DNA of 13,014 bases from Candidatus Aenigmatarchaeota archaeon (GTDB lineage Archaea; Aenigmatarchaeota; Aenigmatarchaeia; QMZP01; JAFGSV01). The notes under the pieces were generated by a model. It searched no databases. It saw nothing but the letters and a program-made list of their open reading frames with translations, and was not told where the DNA came from. Both the position numbers and the translations under genes were made by a program. Location of the stretch: the NCBI GenBank assembly GCA_020343635.1, contig CP070804.1, forward strand, positions 565,032 to 578,045, read 5' to 3'. This document shows positions 12,437 to 13,014 of this stretch, piece by piece; position 1 is the stretch's first letter; the number at the start of each line of letters is the position of its first letter.

Positions 12437-13014
12437 TTATTTATCTTTCTTCTTCCTGGCGACGTTCAGCGCCTTCTTCGGTCCTCCCGAGACCCATTTG
12501 GCAAGCGACACCGGGGAAAGCTGAGTCCTGAGAAGCGAGCTCCTCTCCTTCCTCTTCTCGCCGAGCCTGCTCCTCGTGTGAAGCACCTCTTCCTGCTTGT
12601 TGATCATGAGGGCATTGAAGGTCTTTTCGTCGATCTTTCGCGTGAAGTACTGCTTCTCCGCCCTCTTCCTGGTTTCGACGAGCTCCTTCTCCTTCTTCGT
12701 AAGGCTCACGATCTCCCTTCCTAGCTTGAAGAACGGCCAGAGAACCTGGGTCACGAGGTACATCGAGATTATGCACACTATCGCCCCGAAGGCTATGCTC
12801 CATCTTTCTTCGGACAGCATCCTGAAGAACTCGAAGCCGCTGACCGTGCTCTCCAGCTCCCCGAGGAGCTGCTGGGCTTCCTCGACGGATTCCGTCAGGG
12901 TCTGCAAGGCGTCCCTCTCGATGCTGGAGACGGCCGTGTCCAGGTTACGCCTTATCTCGGTCCTCAGCTCGTCGAGGCTTTACGTGTCAAGGCGCGCTCC
13001 GGACATGTCCTCTA
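12437..13014 (-). CDS. Membrane-anchored coiled-coil protein, partial, with in-frame TAA
   Basis: The gene runs leftward and its 5' end is beyond the window. The sense frame is open from the right edge to a TAA at 12982-12980, then continues in phase with the same helical character (S-L-D-E-L-R-T-E-I-R-R-N-L-D) through a membrane helix (about 37-58 residues after the TTG at 12907) into a basic, K/E/R-rich coiled coil (V-S-L-T-K-K-E-K-E-L-V-E-T-R-K-R-A-E) and a K-R-K-K-K-D-K end. After the stop there is no ATG or GTG before the membrane helix, only TTG 12907, which argues that the upstream codons belong to the same protein. Topology would be N-terminal domain outside and coiled coil in the cytoplasm. 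Function unknown. It is convergent with the CBS gene, 14 bases apart. Confidence 0.6.

Noticed and set aside
2201..12982. Stop-codon reassignment (pyrrolysine, selenocysteine or alternative code) as the cause of the in-frame stops
   Set aside because: The stops are of two kinds (TAA, TGA, TAA), none is TAG, and intact genes here end normally with TAA and TGA. No selenocysteine context is expected at these residues.

Overview
The window is archaeal. The evidence is a CarS-type CDP-archaeol synthase, TATA-box promoters about 25 bases upstream of start codons that lack a ribosome binding site (leaderless transcripts), a secreted protein with a PEF-CTERM-like sorting tail, and heavy use of ATA (Ile) and AGG/AGA (Arg) codons. 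The lineage cannot be fixed from these genes; a DPANN or euryarchaeal genome would fit. Genes are tightly packed and no stretch over 300 bases lacks a gene. The longest gap is 11299-11460, which holds two divergent promoters. I see no tRNA, rRNA, CRISPR array or insertion sequence.

Layout: (1) 1-423 is the 3' end of an A/T-rich unknown gene. (2) carS (+) ends exactly where the convergent minus-strand block ppdK > adk > tmk ends. PPDK makes or uses AMP, adenylate kinase recycles AMP, and thymidylate kinase is translationally coupled to adk. (3) 5048-5335 is a small A/T-rich SemiSWEET-like gene, divergent from a type IB topoisomerase-like enzyme (5425-6501). (4) On the minus strand follow a membrane-anchored OB-fold-like protein, a roughly 10-TM protein of unknown role and a ZupT-type ZIP transporter. 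ZupT shares one TATA element with the divergent MarC-family gene, which is followed by a second, different ZIP transporter. (5) 10756-12422 holds a PEF-CTERM-like surface protein, rubrerythrin and a two-CBS-domain protein. (6) The right edge carries the C-terminal part of a membrane-anchored coiled-coil protein.

The strongest oddity is that three otherwise well-conserved reading frames carry one in-frame stop each: adk TAA at 2201-2203, zupT TGA at 8893-8895, and the edge gene TAA at 12980-12982. A fourth gene (CBS) has ATT where an ATG would sit ideally behind its Shine-Dalgarno. All four can be explained by a single G:C to T:A change, so sequence error, oxidative mutation or real decay should be separated before any functional claim. 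The most interesting protein is the topoisomerase IB-like enzyme. The thymidylate kinase without the Walker A lysine and the shared divergent promoter come next.
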